From the NCBI GenBank assembly GCA_965226785.1, contig CBDDEC010000002.1:434001-498000 (forward strand): DNA of 64,000 nt. Reading direction: 5' to 3'. Each line of letters starts with the position of its first letter. Positions within the stretch are counted from its first letter, which is position 1. The translations under genes and the position numbers were made by a program. The notes beneath the pieces were generated by a model that was not told the DNA's origin, searched no databases, and saw only the letters and a list, made by a program, of their open reading frames with translations. This document shows, in pieces, positions 34,663-43,594 of the stretch. The stretch comes from CBDDEC01 sp965226785. GTDB lineage: Bacteria; Chloroflexota; Dehalococcoidia; UBA2979.

Positions 34663-34812
34663 ATGATCCGTACGACGACCGTCGGCAGCCGGCCGATTCC
34701 ATTCGGAGTGAAGCGCTTTCTAACGTCCTACTACAAACGCGATCTCGACGATGACAGCGGTTACGAGTACCTCCAGCGCGCCGCTCGCGTCGACATCGAT
34801 GAGCAGAAGTGA
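34663..34812 (+). CDS. Small conserved-looking protein (49 residues)
   Basis: ATG 34663 to TGA 34812, encoding IPFGVKRFLTSYYKRDLDDD and SGYEYLQRAARVDIDEQK among others; the composition is protein-like with many aromatic and charged residues. The stop overlaps the GTG start of the fused CoA-transferase by four bases (GTGA), which argues for real translation and coupling. The ribosome-binding site is weak (GCGAGG). Family unknown; it could be a leader protein or a subunit of the transferase. Confidence 0.55.
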   Translation: MIRTTTVGSRPIPFGVKRFLTSYYKRDLDDDSGYEYLQRAARVDIDEQK

Positions 34813-37301
34813 CGGAGTCTTCGCTCCCGCTCGTCGGGGCGGTGGTGCTCGACCTCAGCGATGAGTGTCTCAGCCTCACGGGCCGCCTCCTGGCTGATCT
34901 CGGCGCGGATGTCGTTCGCGTCGAGACGGCGGGCGGAGACGCCCTGCGCGTGAGCGGTCCCCACCTCGAACACCGTGGCGACGTCGAGGGCGGGCTGCGG
35001 CACTTGCTCCACAACGCCGGCAAGCGCAGCCTGGCGCTCAACTTCGAGGCGCCGGGCGCATGGGACCTCGTCGACCGGCTGCTGGAATCGGCCGACGTCG
35101 TCCTGGCGCCGCTGCAGAAGTCAGTCGAAGCGCGCCGCTTCCTGCACAGCGCCCGGCTGCACGCGGTCTATCCGCACCTCGGACTCGTCGACGTGGTCGT
35201 GCGGCGCGGCGGGGAGGAGCTCGCGGCCTCGGACCTCGCAGGTGTGGCGGCCGGCGGCCTGATGTACGGACTGGGCTATCCCGGCGTCGCGCCCGACTAT
35301 CCGGCGGGCCGGCTCGCCTACAAGCAGGCCAGCCTGGTCGGCGCCGCGACCGCCCTCGCCATGCTCCATGAGGCGCGCCAGGGGCGGCCGGGCAGCCACG
35401 CCTGCCTCAGCCTCCAGGAGGCGATCACCTCGACGACGATCCACTTCGCCAACGAAAACATGTGGCGTCTGCGCGGCGAGAAGCCGGTCCGGTCCGGTGG
35501 CAATAATCCGGGCCTGCTACAGGCTGCCGACGGCGGCTGGCTCACGTTCGGCATCACGCCCAACACGCCGGCGCGCTGGGAGGCGTTCGGACGGTGGCTG
35601 CAGGAGCGGGTCGGCTACGACGGCCTGATCGGCGCTGACTTTCCCGGCGACGTCTGGGGGCCGGAGTACGGCGGTGACACGCACCGCGCACTCGAGCAGG
35701 CCTGCGCCGCGCTGCCGCGGGACGAACTCTGCGAGGAGGGTCAGGCCTGGGGCTTCCTCGTCGTGCCCGTCAACACCGTCCACGACGTCGTCGTCGATCC
35801 GCACCTGCGGGAACGCGGGGTGTTCCTTCCGGTCGACCATCCGCACCTTGGCCTCACGATCGAGATGCCGCGGCTCCCGATCCGCTCCACGGCATACGAA
35901 CCCGCCCCGAGGCCGGCCCCGGCGTTGGGCGAACACTCGGCCGCGGTCCTCGCCGACCTCGCCGGTGTCGACCGCACCGAGTACGCCCGCCTCCGCGCCA
36001 GCGGCATCGTGGCCGGCAGCGACGAGGCGCCGGCCGATGGTCACGCCCGCGCGAGCTCATCAGCGACGGCGCGACGGGCGCCCTCGGACGCCGCGCGTGT
36101 CGAGACACTCCCGCTCGAGGGCGTGCGTGTCGTCGATTTCTGCTGGATGGCAGCCGGACCGCTCACCACGGAGCTGATGGCGAACTTGGGCGCCGACGTG
36201 ATCAAGGTCGAGTCGGAGGCGCGGATCGACACGCTGCGGCTGGCCGTCCACCCGGTCGAGAACCCGACGATCGAAACGGGTGCGTTCTTTCAGGACTGCA
36301 ATACCGACAAGCGCAGCATCACGCTGGACCTGAGCACCCCCGATGGCATCCACCTCGCCAAGGAGCTGATCCGCGAGGCGGATGTGGTCACGGAAAACTT
36401 CAGCGCCGGCGTCCTCGAACGGCTGGGGCTTGGCTACGAGGAGCTGAAGCAGGTGAACCCTCGGGTGGTAGTCGCCAGCTTCCCGGTCATGGGCTCCTTC
36501 GGACCGAAGACCAGTTGGCGGGGCATCGGCAACAGCGTCGTCGCGATGTGCGGGCTGGCCGCCCACACCGGGGCGCCCGAGAACAAGCCGACGGGCGTAC
36601 TGCTGCACACCGACTTCACGCTGGCCCCGCTCGGCGTCACCGCCATCCTCGCAGCGCTGCTGCAGCGCGACGAGACGGGTATCGGGCAGTACATCGAGGT
36701 CGCACAGTACGAGGCAGGCATCCACCTCCTCGATACCGAGCTGATCGAGTGCCTGGCGAACGGCGTTACGCCCGAGCGGCCGGGCAACCGCTCGCGCGAG
36801 ATGGCGCCCCACGGCCTCTTCGCCTGCGCCGGGGACGATCGTTGGGTCGCACTCGAAGCACGCGATGGCGTAGACTGGCTCGCGCTCTGCGGCGTAATCG
36901 GACGCGACGACCTCGCGCGCCGCGCTGACCTGCGCACTCTGGCTGGCCGGCAGGCCGTCGAGGACGAAATCGAGGCCGCGATCACGACCTGGAGTTCGCA
37001 ACTCGACGTCTGGGAGGCCGCTCGGCGCCTGCAGGCCGGGGGCTTACCCGCTGCCGCCGTCGAGGACATCGAGGACATAGTCGAGAGCGACCCGTCAATG
37101 GAGGGGTTCTTCATGGAGTTCGACCACCCGGCCGGCGTGACGTTCATGGCCCAGAACCAGCCATTCCTCTGGAATGGCGAGCGCCTGCCGATTCGTCGTG
37201 CGCCATTCTTCGGCGAGCACAACGAGGCGGTTTACCGCCAGGAGATGCGGCTCGACGACGAGGAGCTAACGCGGTTGATGGTCGATCGCGTCATCCGCTA
37301 G
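34809..37301 (+). CDS. CaiB/BaiF family III CoA-transferase, tandem two-domain fusion (second copy)
   Basis: 830 residues from GTG 34809. The first domain (GAVVLDLSDECLSLTGRLL, AGKRSLALNFEAPGAWDL) is divergent; the second, from about residue 435 (GVRVVDFCWMAAGPLTTELM, NTDKRSITLDLSTPDGIHL, NFSAGVLERLGLGYEELK), is canonical. They are separated by an Ala/Asp-rich linker. The N-terminal half lacks the usual YASITGFG-type Asp segment at the matching place, so it may be a non-catalytic partner of the C-terminal half (inference). Substrate unknown. It follows and is coupled to a 49-residue small protein. Confidence 0.9.
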   Translation: MTESSLPLVGAVVLDLSDECLSLTGRLLADLGADVVRVETAGGDALRVSGPHLEHRGDVEGGLRHLLHNAGKRSLALNFEAPGAWDLVDRLLESADVVLAPLQKSVEARRFLHSARLHAVYPHLGLVDVVVRRGGEELAASDLAGVAAGGLMYGLGYPGVAPDYPAGRLAYKQASLVGAATALAMLHEARQGRPGSHACLSLQEAITSTTIHFANENMWRLRGEKPVRSGGNNPGLLQAADGGWLTFGITPNTPARWEAFGRWLQERVGYDGLIGADFPGDVWGPEYGGDTHRALEQACAALPRDELCEEGQAWGFLVVPVNTVHDVVVDPHLRERGVFLPVDHPHLGLTIEMPRLPIRSTAYEPAPRPAPALGEHSAAVLADLAGVDRTEYARLRASGIVAGSDEAPADGHARASSSATARRAPSDAARVETLPLEGVRVVDFCWMAAGPLTTELMANLGADVIKVESEARIDTLRLAVHPVENPTIETGAFFQDCNTDKRSITLDLSTPDGIHLAKELIREADVVTENFSAGVLERLGLGYEELKQVNPRVVVASFPVMGSFGPKTSWRGIGNSVVAMCGLAAHTGAPENKPTGVLLHTDFTLAPLGVTAILAALLQRDETGIGQYIEVAQYEAGIHLLDTELIECLANGVTPERPGNRSREMAPHGLFACAGDDRWVALEARDGVDWLALCGVIGRDDLARRADLRTLAGRQAVEDEIEAAITTWSSQLDVWEAARRLQAGGLPAAAVEDIEDIVESDPSMEGFFMEFDHPAGVTFMAQNQPFLWNGERLPIRRAPFFGEHNEAVYRQEMRLDDEELTRLMVDRVIR

Positions 37302-37306
37302 CGCCA

Positions 37307-37336
37307 CGCGTCCGGGCCCCACGGCGCGGGGACGCG
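37307..37336 (+). terminator. Candidate GC-rich hairpin after the CoA-transferase
   Basis: CGCGTCC at 37307-37313 pairs with GGACGCG at 37330-37336 (7 bp), with further pairing possible in the loop. It begins six bases after the TAG stop. There is no clear T-tract, so termination is only plausible. Confidence 0.35.
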
Positions 37337-37525
37337 CCGACATCAATGTTCAGCAAGCGCGAAATCCAGTGCGTCCCCTTCACCCTCAATGTGAAGATCT
37401 GGTGGCCTCACGACCACTTCCGGTGCCGCACATCGAAGTGTTCGAGCGCCGCAAGCCAGAACGTCCCCGGCGCTCGCGTCGAAGCCACCAGATCTAGCAG
37501 GGCCGGCTCGTGATGCCGCTCGGGC

Positions 37526-37873
37526 TCACGACGCGTCGCGGTGATGGCAGAACAGCTCGACGCGGGCGACCGTGCCATCGATCGACCGAAGCGCCAGATC
37601 AGTACGCGTGAAGTTCGCGCTGCGGAGCCAGCCCTGAGCATCGCGCTCTGACTGCCAGGTGGTCGTCAACAGCACCGAACGGAGCGAAATCCAGCGGTGA
37701 ACCCAGAGGCACGCGGGCTCCCCGCGCGTGGCGAGGTCCAGACGCCGAATGTGGAGAAAGCTCCCCGGCATCGAACGCACGTGGCGGAGGTGCCAGGCCG
37801 TGATCAGCAGCACCGACGATTGAGAGACGCTGTCGCCGGTGGAGTCGGAGCCCGGCTGCGGCTGATCGCTCAT
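37526..37873 (-). CDS. Hypothetical ABM-fold (monooxygenase-like) protein
   Basis: 115 residues from ATG 37873, preceded by GGAAGGAG. Sequence elements LITAWHLRHVRSMPGSFLH, RWISLRSVLLTTTWQSERDA, GWLRSANFTRTDLAL and RSIDGTVARVELF are consistent with a ferredoxin-like dimeric alpha/beta-barrel, in the style of antibiotic-biosynthesis-monooxygenase or spheroidene-monooxygenase-like proteins. The TWQS-x-x-DA-x-x-W step is typical of that fold. The first 20 residues are polar and unstructured. No other partner; the 224 bases before it (37302-37525) hold no gene. Confidence 0.5.
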   Translation of the reverse strand: MSDQPQPGSDSTGDSVSQSSVLLITAWHLRHVRSMPGSFLHIRRLDLATRGEPACLWVHRWISLRSVLLTTTWQSERDAQGWLRSANFTRTDLALRSIDGTVARVELFCHHRDAS

Positions 37874-38092
37874 CGCGCACTCCTTCCCGATGGGCTTTCG
37901 CAAGTGCCCGAAGGTAGCGTCTCGTGACGCGCGTCGCAGGAGAAGTCCGAGGGATACTAGGCGTCCGTGACCCGGCTGGTCGCCGCCGTTGCCGACGGCC
38001 CACTTCTGGCGTGGCCCGTCGCGAATCGTCCCGTTGACGCGCGCCACGTGCGTCGCGGCCTTTAACGATTGCCGCTCTGCTAACGTCCAGGC

Positions 38093-39139
38093 ATGCGATC
38101 GCGTGCCGGCGTTGGGACGTGGCCGCGCCGCTTGGCGCCGTGGGCATGGTCTGTCCGGCTCCGCCTTGCGTGGCAGGCCGCCTTCACGGCACTGTTCGCG
38201 CTGCTCCTCCTCCGATCGGTCGACCCGAAGGAGCTCCGCGACGCGGTCGAGGGAGTCGAGGCGGTCTGGGTTGTACCGGCGTTGCTGCTGTTCACGGCGG
38301 CGAAGTACATCGACTCGTGGCGATGGCGCTACTTGCTCCGCGGTCTCGGCACGACGCTGCCCCAGCGGGCCCTCTTCGGCGCGTTCCTCATTGGCAACAT
38401 GGCCAACAACCTCCTGCCCTTGCGGATCGGCGACGTCGCGAAGATCCAGGTCCTCGCGAACCGCTATGGCGCCTCGCGGGCCGGACTCGCCGCATCGGTC
38501 TTCATCGTCGAGGCATCACTCGACGGTTTGGTGTTCGTGCTCTTTCTGCTCGCCGCGTTCGCCTTCGGCGAGATCGGCGAGCTTTCGATCGTCACGCAGG
38601 GCGCGGTGGTCTCCCTGGCGGCAGCCGCGCTCGCTCTGTTCGCGGCCGCGGTGGCGTTCAGTCGCGGGCTCACTGCGAACGAGGCTGGCTGGCTGGCCCG
38701 GCTGCCGTCAGGGGTCCGGGGCTCCGCCGCGCGCCTCGTCGGGCAGGCTCGCGAGGGGCTCGAGGCACTCCGGATCTGGCCCCGCACCGCCGGCGCGATC
38801 GCCCTCTCGGTGCCAGCCTGGCTCGTCGAGGCCGGCATGTTTGCGCTCTTTGGGCAGGCGTTCGACCTCGGACTCTCGTACCCGACGTTCATCGCCGTCA
38901 TGGTCGCCGCCAACCTGGCCGTGGCAATCCCCATCGCGTTCTGGAACTTCGGTCCCTATGAGGCGCTCGTCAGCGGCGTGCTTGTCGCCGCAGGGGTGGA
39001 GCACTCGACCGCGCTCTCGTACGCAATCAGTGTCCATCTGCTCTCGAGCCTCTGGATCGTCGGCAGCGGCCTGGTGGCCTTCTGGGCGCTCCGCATCAGC
39101 CCTCGGCAGGTGTTCTCGGTCCGAGTCAAAGCAAACTAA
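38093..39139 (+). CDS. Lysylphosphatidylglycerol synthase/UPF0104-type membrane protein
   Basis: 348 residues from ATG 38093. Eight or so membrane helices. Family motifs are visible: LLLFTAAKYIDSWRWRYLL, the conserved LFGAFLIGNMANNLLPLRIG with DVAKIQVLANRYG, a charged GLAASVFIVEASLDGLV, and WLVEAGMFALFGQAFDLGLS near the end. This is the membrane part of the LPG-synthase/AglD-like superfamily, thought to move or flip lipid-linked substrates; no C-terminal synthase domain follows. Function is therefore likely a flippase or glycolipid-related helper. Confidence 0.85.
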   Translation: MRSRAGVGTWPRRLAPWAWSVRLRLAWQAAFTALFALLLLRSVDPKELRDAVEGVEAVWVVPALLLFTAAKYIDSWRWRYLLRGLGTTLPQRALFGAFLIGNMANNLLPLRIGDVAKIQVLANRYGASRAGLAASVFIVEASLDGLVFVLFLLAAFAFGEIGELSIVTQGAVVSLAAAALALFAAAVAFSRGLTANEAGWLARLPSGVRGSAARLVGQAREGLEALRIWPRTAGAIALSVPAWLVEAGMFALFGQAFDLGLSYPTFIAVMVAANLAVAIPIAFWNFGPYEALVSGVLVAAGVEHSTALSYAISVHLLSSLWIVGSGLVAFWALRISPRQVFSVRVKAN

Positions 39140-39182
39140 CTCGACGTTCGATCGAGCCGGGCAGTTCGGAGTGGTGAGTCAG

Positions 39183-39383
39183 CTACTGACTCTCGCGCCT
39201 AGCGTTCTCGACGATCTCAGCGCAGCCAGCAGCGATGTGCCGGAGGTCGTCGCGTCTCAACCGAATCGGCGTGGGATCACCGCTGAGTTGTTGGGCGATC
39301 CGCAGGGCGCGCTCAGCGACGAGGTAGCGCTCGAACGCCTCATCATGCGCGGCCTGCAATCGGGCGGTCGTTTCGGAGTCCAT
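39183..39383 (-). CDS. Small hypothetical protein
   Basis: 66 residues from ATG 39383. LQAAHDEAFERYLVAERAL and DDLRHIAAGCAEIVENAR are strongly helical and typical of a short coiled-coil-like protein. Convergent with the flippase-like gene 44 bases away. No family recognised; codon use is like that of its neighbours. Confidence 0.55.
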   Translation of the reverse strand: MDSETTARLQAAHDEAFERYLVAERALRIAQQLSGDPTPIRLRRDDLRHIAAGCAEIVENARRESQ

Positions 39384-39485
39384 GCGCCGGGTTGTAGCAC
39401 CGGTGCGCTCTGACGTTCCTTCACGGGACGACGCACTCTCCCATACGCAGGGTGCGTGGGCATCAGAATTCGGTGCGTGTCCAAT

Positions 39486-39860
39486 TCAGGGTGTTCTGCG
39501 AAGCGCCGCAGAGAGAAGCTCGACCGAGAGAGCCGGGTTGGCGACGAACTCCAGTCCCGCTCTGCCGCCGGAATCGACGCGGCGAACCTCGGCGGTCAGC
39601 TCGAACGCGCGCCCCTCGAGGTCGAACGCCAGCGTCACTCGATCGTCCGGCTCGAGCACGCTCAGCCCTCTGAAGGAGATTCGTGCGCCACCGGGAGACA
39701 GATCCTCGACCCGGCAGACGATGCCGTTGACGACCCCGACCAGACTCATCGATGTCCGCTCATGCTCCCGCCGTCGGCGACGGATTCCTGCACGCCTGCC
39801 GCCGCGCCTCGGGAGAGAGCGAGCGAGTCGCGAGACACCTCTGCGCAGGAAGTCGAACAT
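39486..39860 (-). CDS. PilZ-domain protein (cyclic-di-GMP receptor candidate)
   Basis: 124 residues from ATG 39860; the 47 upstream in-frame codons look unlike protein. A basic N-terminal stretch (RRGGRRAGIRRRRREHERTS) supplies the RxxxR motif, and DLSPGGARISF supplies the (D/N)xSxxG motif of PilZ domains, followed by strands RVTLAFDLEGRAFELTAEV and RVDSGGRAGLEFV. The two motifs bind the dinucleotide in known proteins. As a single-domain PilZ it probably acts on a partner. With the riboswitch at 27560-27646 it gives the window two cyclic-di-GMP sensors. Confidence 0.8.
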   Translation of the reverse strand: MFDFLRRGVSRLARSLPRRGGRRAGIRRRRREHERTSMSLVGVVNGIVCRVEDLSPGGARISFRGLSVLEPDDRVTLAFDLEGRAFELTAEVRRVDSGGRAGLEFVANPALSVELLSAALRRTP

Positions 39861-40102
39861 CTGTGTCCCTCTGCCGAGGGTCATCACTAAGCGCTGAGTT
39901 CTCACCAATCTCTTGCCGTGATGAGTTAGCTGGATAACCTCCCGAGTCTCGGACCCTCTCCACTTCGCCTCATGCGTAGCTCCAGCAGCATCTGCAAGCA
40001 CCCGGGGTTCGGGAGCGGTTGGTGGTGCAGATTGGGTCCTCTGAGGGAGCCCCCAGCGCTCTCGTTCAGAGCACGCTCAATCGACCCGCGTAGGATTCCG
40101 GC

Positions 40103-41410
40103 ATGGAACCGTCGCCGCGACTCGACCCGACAGGACTACTTGCCGTTGGGCGCGGCGCACGCGCCTACGGCCAGCGCCAGCCCGCGCTTCGCTCAGCCGC
40201 GTTCCGGCGATTGCTCGTCAGCGGGTTCGTGGGGACCGTGGCGCAGTGGGGCGAGTTCCTGGGCCGCGGCTGGCTAGTGCATGAGATGACGGACTCGGTG
40301 CTCGCGGTCGGTGCGGTCACCTTCGCCGCGTGGATGCCGTTCGTCGTGGTCGGTCCGTTGGCCGGGGTCGCGGCCGACCGCATGGACCGCCGGCGCCTTG
40401 TGATTGCGCCGACGGCCGGCGTCGCCTTGATGTCTGGCCTGCTCGCAGTGATCGTCCTGGCCGACGTGGCGAGTTTCTGGAACATCCTCTTAATCGCGAT
40501 CGGGTCCGGGACGATCGGCTCGTTCGGCCAACCCGCGCGGCAGTCGATGGTCGCGAACTCGGTCGACCACGAAGACCTGCTAAACGCCATCTCGCTCACG
40601 AGTGTGGCGATGTTCGGGTCGAGGATCTTCGGGCCGCTCCTGGGAGCGCCCCTGCTGATTACGTTCGGCGCTGGGGCAATCTTCGCCGTCTCGGCCGTCC
40701 TCATGCTCGCCTCGGTCGTCGTACTCTGGCCGCTGGCACCGCAGCGCGCTATCGGAATGACCGCCTCGACCGGCTGGCGTTCCACGATCGACGATCTCCG
40801 CATCGCGGTTCGCTACATCGAGTCCAATCCGCGACTAGCCGCGATGATCGTGCTTGTGTCCCTGCACTGTGGGCTGACGATGGCATTCGATTCGATGATG
40901 CCGACCCTGGCGACGATCGTGGGTGGGGCGAGCACGGTCTACAGCTCGATTCTTGTGGGGATCGGCGTTGGTTCAGTGGCCGGAATCCTCAGCATCTCCA
41001 CCCTGCGCGGCGCCGAGGCGCAAGGGCGCATGTTCGTGGTCGCCGGCGTCGGCAGTGGGCTCTCGATGGTGCTCTTGGGCCTTGCGACGACCCCCGTGAC
41101 GGTCGTCCTCGCCGCAGCGGTCGTAGGCGCCACGCAAGGCGTCTACATCGCACTCACTACGACGATCATCCAGCAGACTGTCACGGACGAGCTACGCGGG
41201 CGCGTGATCTCGCTGTACTGGGCACTGTCCACCGCGCACATGGCATTCCTCAACTTCGGATTTGGCTGGGCCGCCGATGGCCTCGGCGTGCGCCTCCTGC
41301 TGATCGTGCCCGGGCTGCTGTGGACCGCTCTGTTCCTCTTCGCCTTCATGCAGATCGACACGGTCCGGGGCATCGTGCGCGGACGTTCTGGTACGGGAGC
41401 CGCCGCGTAG
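40103..41410 (+). CDS. Major facilitator superfamily transporter
   Basis: 435 residues from ATG 40103, twelve predicted membrane helices. The first loop contains the MFS motif A in variant form, GPLAGVAADRMDRRRLVIAP, and the MFS_3 (EntS-like) style N-terminus SAAFRRLLVSGFVGTVAQWG is clear. Likely an efflux permease for a small molecule. It stands alone; the sequence right after it is the remnant of an integrase. The upstream 240 bases hold no gene. Confidence 0.88.
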   Translation: MEPSPRLDPTGLLAVGRGARAYGQRQPALRSAAFRRLLVSGFVGTVAQWGEFLGRGWLVHEMTDSVLAVGAVTFAAWMPFVVVGPLAGVAADRMDRRRLVIAPTAGVALMSGLLAVIVLADVASFWNILLIAIGSGTIGSFGQPARQSMVANSVDHEDLLNAISLTSVAMFGSRIFGPLLGAPLLITFGAGAIFAVSAVLMLASVVVLWPLAPQRAIGMTASTGWRSTIDDLRIAVRYIESNPRLAAMIVLVSLHCGLTMAFDSMMPTLATIVGGASTVYSSILVGIGVGSVAGILSISTLRGAEAQGRMFVVAGVGSGLSMVLLGLATTPVTVVLAAAVVGATQGVYIALTTTIIQQTVTDELRGRVISLYWALSTAHMAFLNFGFGWAADGLGVRLLLIVPGLLWTALFLFAFMQIDTVRGIVRGRSGTGAAA

Positions 41411-41439
41411 CCAAGTCCACGCCGCGGTTGAGCTGCTCC

Positions 41440-41952
41440 CGCGCCTTGCGTGGGAGCGGTGGGATGACCTCGACTTGACCGCGGCCAGATCTCAGTTCAC
41501 CGCTCACGTAGTGTCCATGCCGAAGGTGGCTTCTCCACGCCGAAGGCGGGAAAGGCACGCACAGTCTCGGTCGCCCCTGAGGTCGTCGCACTGCTGCGTG
41601 AGCACAGGCTGCTTCCTTTGGGCTTGGCTACGTTCACGATGGGCAAAGCCCAGTATTCCCCCGCTGGAACGGCCAGCCCGAGACGCCCGGCAACCTCTGG
41701 ACGCGCTGGGCGAAGGTGCGACGCAAGGCTGGTGTCTCAGGGGTGCGCTTTCATGATTTGCGCCACCACAGTGCAACGCTGCAACTCAAGGCGGGCATCC
41801 ACCCGAAGATCGTCCAAGAGCGGCTTGGTCACAGCACCATCGCGCTAACGATCGACACGTACTCGCACGTGATACCCGGCATGCAAGAGGCAGCGGCCGA
41901 GGCGTTAGAGGCGGCCCTCCCCTCATTGCCTTGGCGATCAACTGGGACCTAA
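41440..41952 (+). pseudogene. Tyrosine recombinase (phage-type integrase) remnant with frameshifts
   Basis: The C-terminal catalytic part is clear from 41716: GVRFHDLRHHSATLQLKAGI, VQERLGHSTIALTIDTYSHV, with R-H-H-H-Y family residues and the nucleophilic Tyr. Upstream in other frames are TPKAGKARTVSVAPEVVALL, PRWNGQPETPGNLWTRWAK and a WDDLDLTAAR segment, so at least two frameshifts separate pieces of one gene. The N-terminal DNA-binding arm is absent. It ends about 100 bases before the 3' end of tRNA-Ser, where an integrated element would be expected to have its integrase. Confidence 0.85.
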
Positions 41953-42050
41953 TTGGCGCCAAATTGCCGCCGGAGAGCGGCTCCAAGGGTGCCGAGCCTG
42001 CGAGGCGGACGACGAGAGGCCGCCGCAAAGGCAGTGGTGACAGCGGATCT

Positions 42051-42140
42051 TGGCGGAGGGGGTGGGATTCGAACCCACGGTACGCCGAAACGCACGACGG
42101 TTTTCAAGACCGCTCCCTTCAACCACTCGGGCACCCCTCC
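42051..42140 (-). tRNA. tRNA-Ser(UGA)
   Basis: Read from 42140 on the minus strand: acceptor GGAGGGG, D arm GCCCGAGTGGTTGAAGGGA, anticodon stem-loop GCGGT-CTTGAAA-ACCGT with anticodon TGA, an extended variable arm, T arm GTGGG-TTCGAAT-CCCAC, then CCCCTCC, G discriminator and an encoded CCA at 42053-42051. The long variable arm and anticodon give Ser. It is intact. The 3' end faces the decayed integrase, which fits use as an integration site. Confidence 0.95.
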
Positions 42141-42252
42141 GAGGTCTATGGTGCGCGGTTTCCGCGGATGCGTCTCGTCTCCTCCGCGCTCCCCTCGAGA
42201 CGAGCGCATCTGATAACGTTCGCATTGGCGAGGGTCAGCACGGAGGTTGCTC

Positions 42253-42844
42253 GTGGCGACTGCGGACGGCATGCCGGCCTATGCGGCGCGACTCGACATC
42301 GAATACACCGAGCAGCGGAACCACCTCACCGTAGCGTTCCGACTGATCCTCGCGATTCCCATCCTGATCCTGAGTTCGCTGTTGGAGCGAGCCATCGGAC
42401 TCGCTCTGGTGTTCGCGACGCTATTGATGATCCTGCTCCGCCAGCGCTATCCGCGTTGGTGGTTCGACTTCGTCTACGCGTACACGAAGGTTCTCGACGC
42501 GGGTCAGCGCGTATCTCGGCGTGTTGGTCGATGAGTACCCTTCGACAGAGGACGAGCAGCGCGTTCATCTCGAGCTGGACTACCCGGACGCGAAGGCGTT
42601 GGGCCGCTGGCTGCCGCTGATCAAGTGGTTGCTGGTGATCCCCCACCTGATCGTGCTCATCGTGCTCTTCGTGCTCGCCATCTTCGCGATGATCATCGCG
42701 TGGTTCGCCATCCTGATCACCGGGCGGTACCCACGAGGGCTCTTCAACTTCACGGTTGGGGTGAACCGCTGGTGGCTGCGGGTGAACGCCTACGCGTTGC
42801 TGCTCATCACGGACCGCTACCCGCCGTTCCGCCTGGACGCGTAG
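42253..42844 (+). pseudogene. DUF4389 membrane protein with one extra base
   Basis: The start GTG 42253 has GGAGG six bases upstream. Frame 1 reads a helix-containing half (HLTVAFRLILAIPILIL, YPRWWFDFVYAYTKVLDAG) and stops just after QRVSRRVGR; frame 2 continues as AYLGVLVDEYPSTEDEQ, then the second DUF4389 repeat (LPLIKWLLVIPHLIVLIVL, YPRGLFNFTVGVNRWWLRV) to 42844. The junction lies near CAGCGCGTATCTC. 592 bases is one more than a multiple of three, so one extra base explains it. DUF4389 proteins are small membrane proteins of unknown role. Confidence 0.85.
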
Positions 42845-42998
42845 CGAGCACTAGCGACTCACGCCGCGGCGTCCGCCGCGTGAACGCCCGAGGGGCTTCG
42901 CTCGCATCCCTGGTACGGCGGTCTGAGACCGCGAAGCCGACGGCGATCAACAGGCTGGCGAGGATCGAGCCCGAGCACGATTCTGAGACGGCGCGACC

Positions 42999-43026
42999 GC
43001 CTGCCCCCAGGTGCCTGCCCCCAGGT
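42999..43026. repeat. Two tandem 14-bp units
   Basis: GCCTGCCCCCAGGT occurs at 42999-43012 and again at 43013-43026 with no spacing, in the 300-base gap between the DUF4389 gene and the small membrane protein. Nothing else is seen in that gap. Probably a simple slippage repeat. Confidence 0.7.
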
Positions 43027-43142
43027 GCCGGGCGCCCACCGCAGCCGAGTCTACCTGGGCCATGGCGGCGCCAGTGGCCTGACGTTCTATCAGAGCCGAT
43101 CAGCAGCGAATCAACCCTCGTCGGCGTCTGCGAGGGCGACCC

Positions 43143-43463
43143 ATGGAAGGTCCGACACAGGCCCTCTGTGACGCGGCCTCAGGCGTCCCGACGCTGAAGA
43201 TGCCGGTGACGACGAAAGCATTCATCGCCATCATGGCGATGTCGATGATGACCATCTTCGTCGCCGTCGTGCTGCACTGGGTCTTCGCGTTCGACACGTC
43301 CGACCTCGAGCTGGCCGAGCAGCGGTTCGTGGTCATCGAGGCTGGCCGCCGCGTAAGGGTCGCGGGCTACCTGTTCAGCATCCTGCTGGGCCTCGCCACG
43401 ATCATCCAGGTCCTGCGCTTCCAGCCCGTGCGCCTGCGCGAGATCGCGGGCGCGACCGACTAG
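43143..43463 (+). CDS. Small two-helix membrane protein
   Basis: 106 residues from ATG 43143, with GAGGG six bases upstream (a later ATG at 43200 lacks one). Two hydrophobic helices, AFIAIMAMSMMTIFVAVVLH and VAGYLFSILLGLATIIQVL, flank a charged loop. The C-terminus RLREIAGATD is polar. Family unknown. It is followed by a strong hairpin. Confidence 0.6.
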   Translation: MEGPTQALCDAASGVPTLKMPVTTKAFIAIMAMSMMTIFVAVVLHWVFAFDTSDLELAEQRFVVIEAGRRVRVAGYLFSILLGLATIIQVLRFQPVRLREIAGATD

Positions 43464-43486
43464 CGCCGGTTCGCTCGAACGACACG

Positions 43487-43515
43487 GAGAGACCCCGGCG
43501 CGACCGGGGTCTCTC
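43487..43515 (+). terminator. Strong hairpin terminator
   Basis: GAGAGACCCCGG (43487-43498) pairs perfectly with CCGGGGTCTCTC (43504-43515) around a five-base CGCGA loop, 24 bases after the stop at 43463. There is no U-run after it. It probably ends transcription of the small membrane protein before the VOC gene begins. Confidence 0.6.
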
Positions 43516-43594
43516 TCGGTGCCACCCCCCGATGCGTGCAGCGAGGCCGCCGCTCGTGGTACCGATCGTGCGCACCTCGAGGATGGAGGCACCC

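Noticed and set aside
42999..43026. The tandem GCCTGCCCCCAGGT pair as a CRISPR or regulatory array.
   Set aside because: Only two units with no spacer; a simple repeat.
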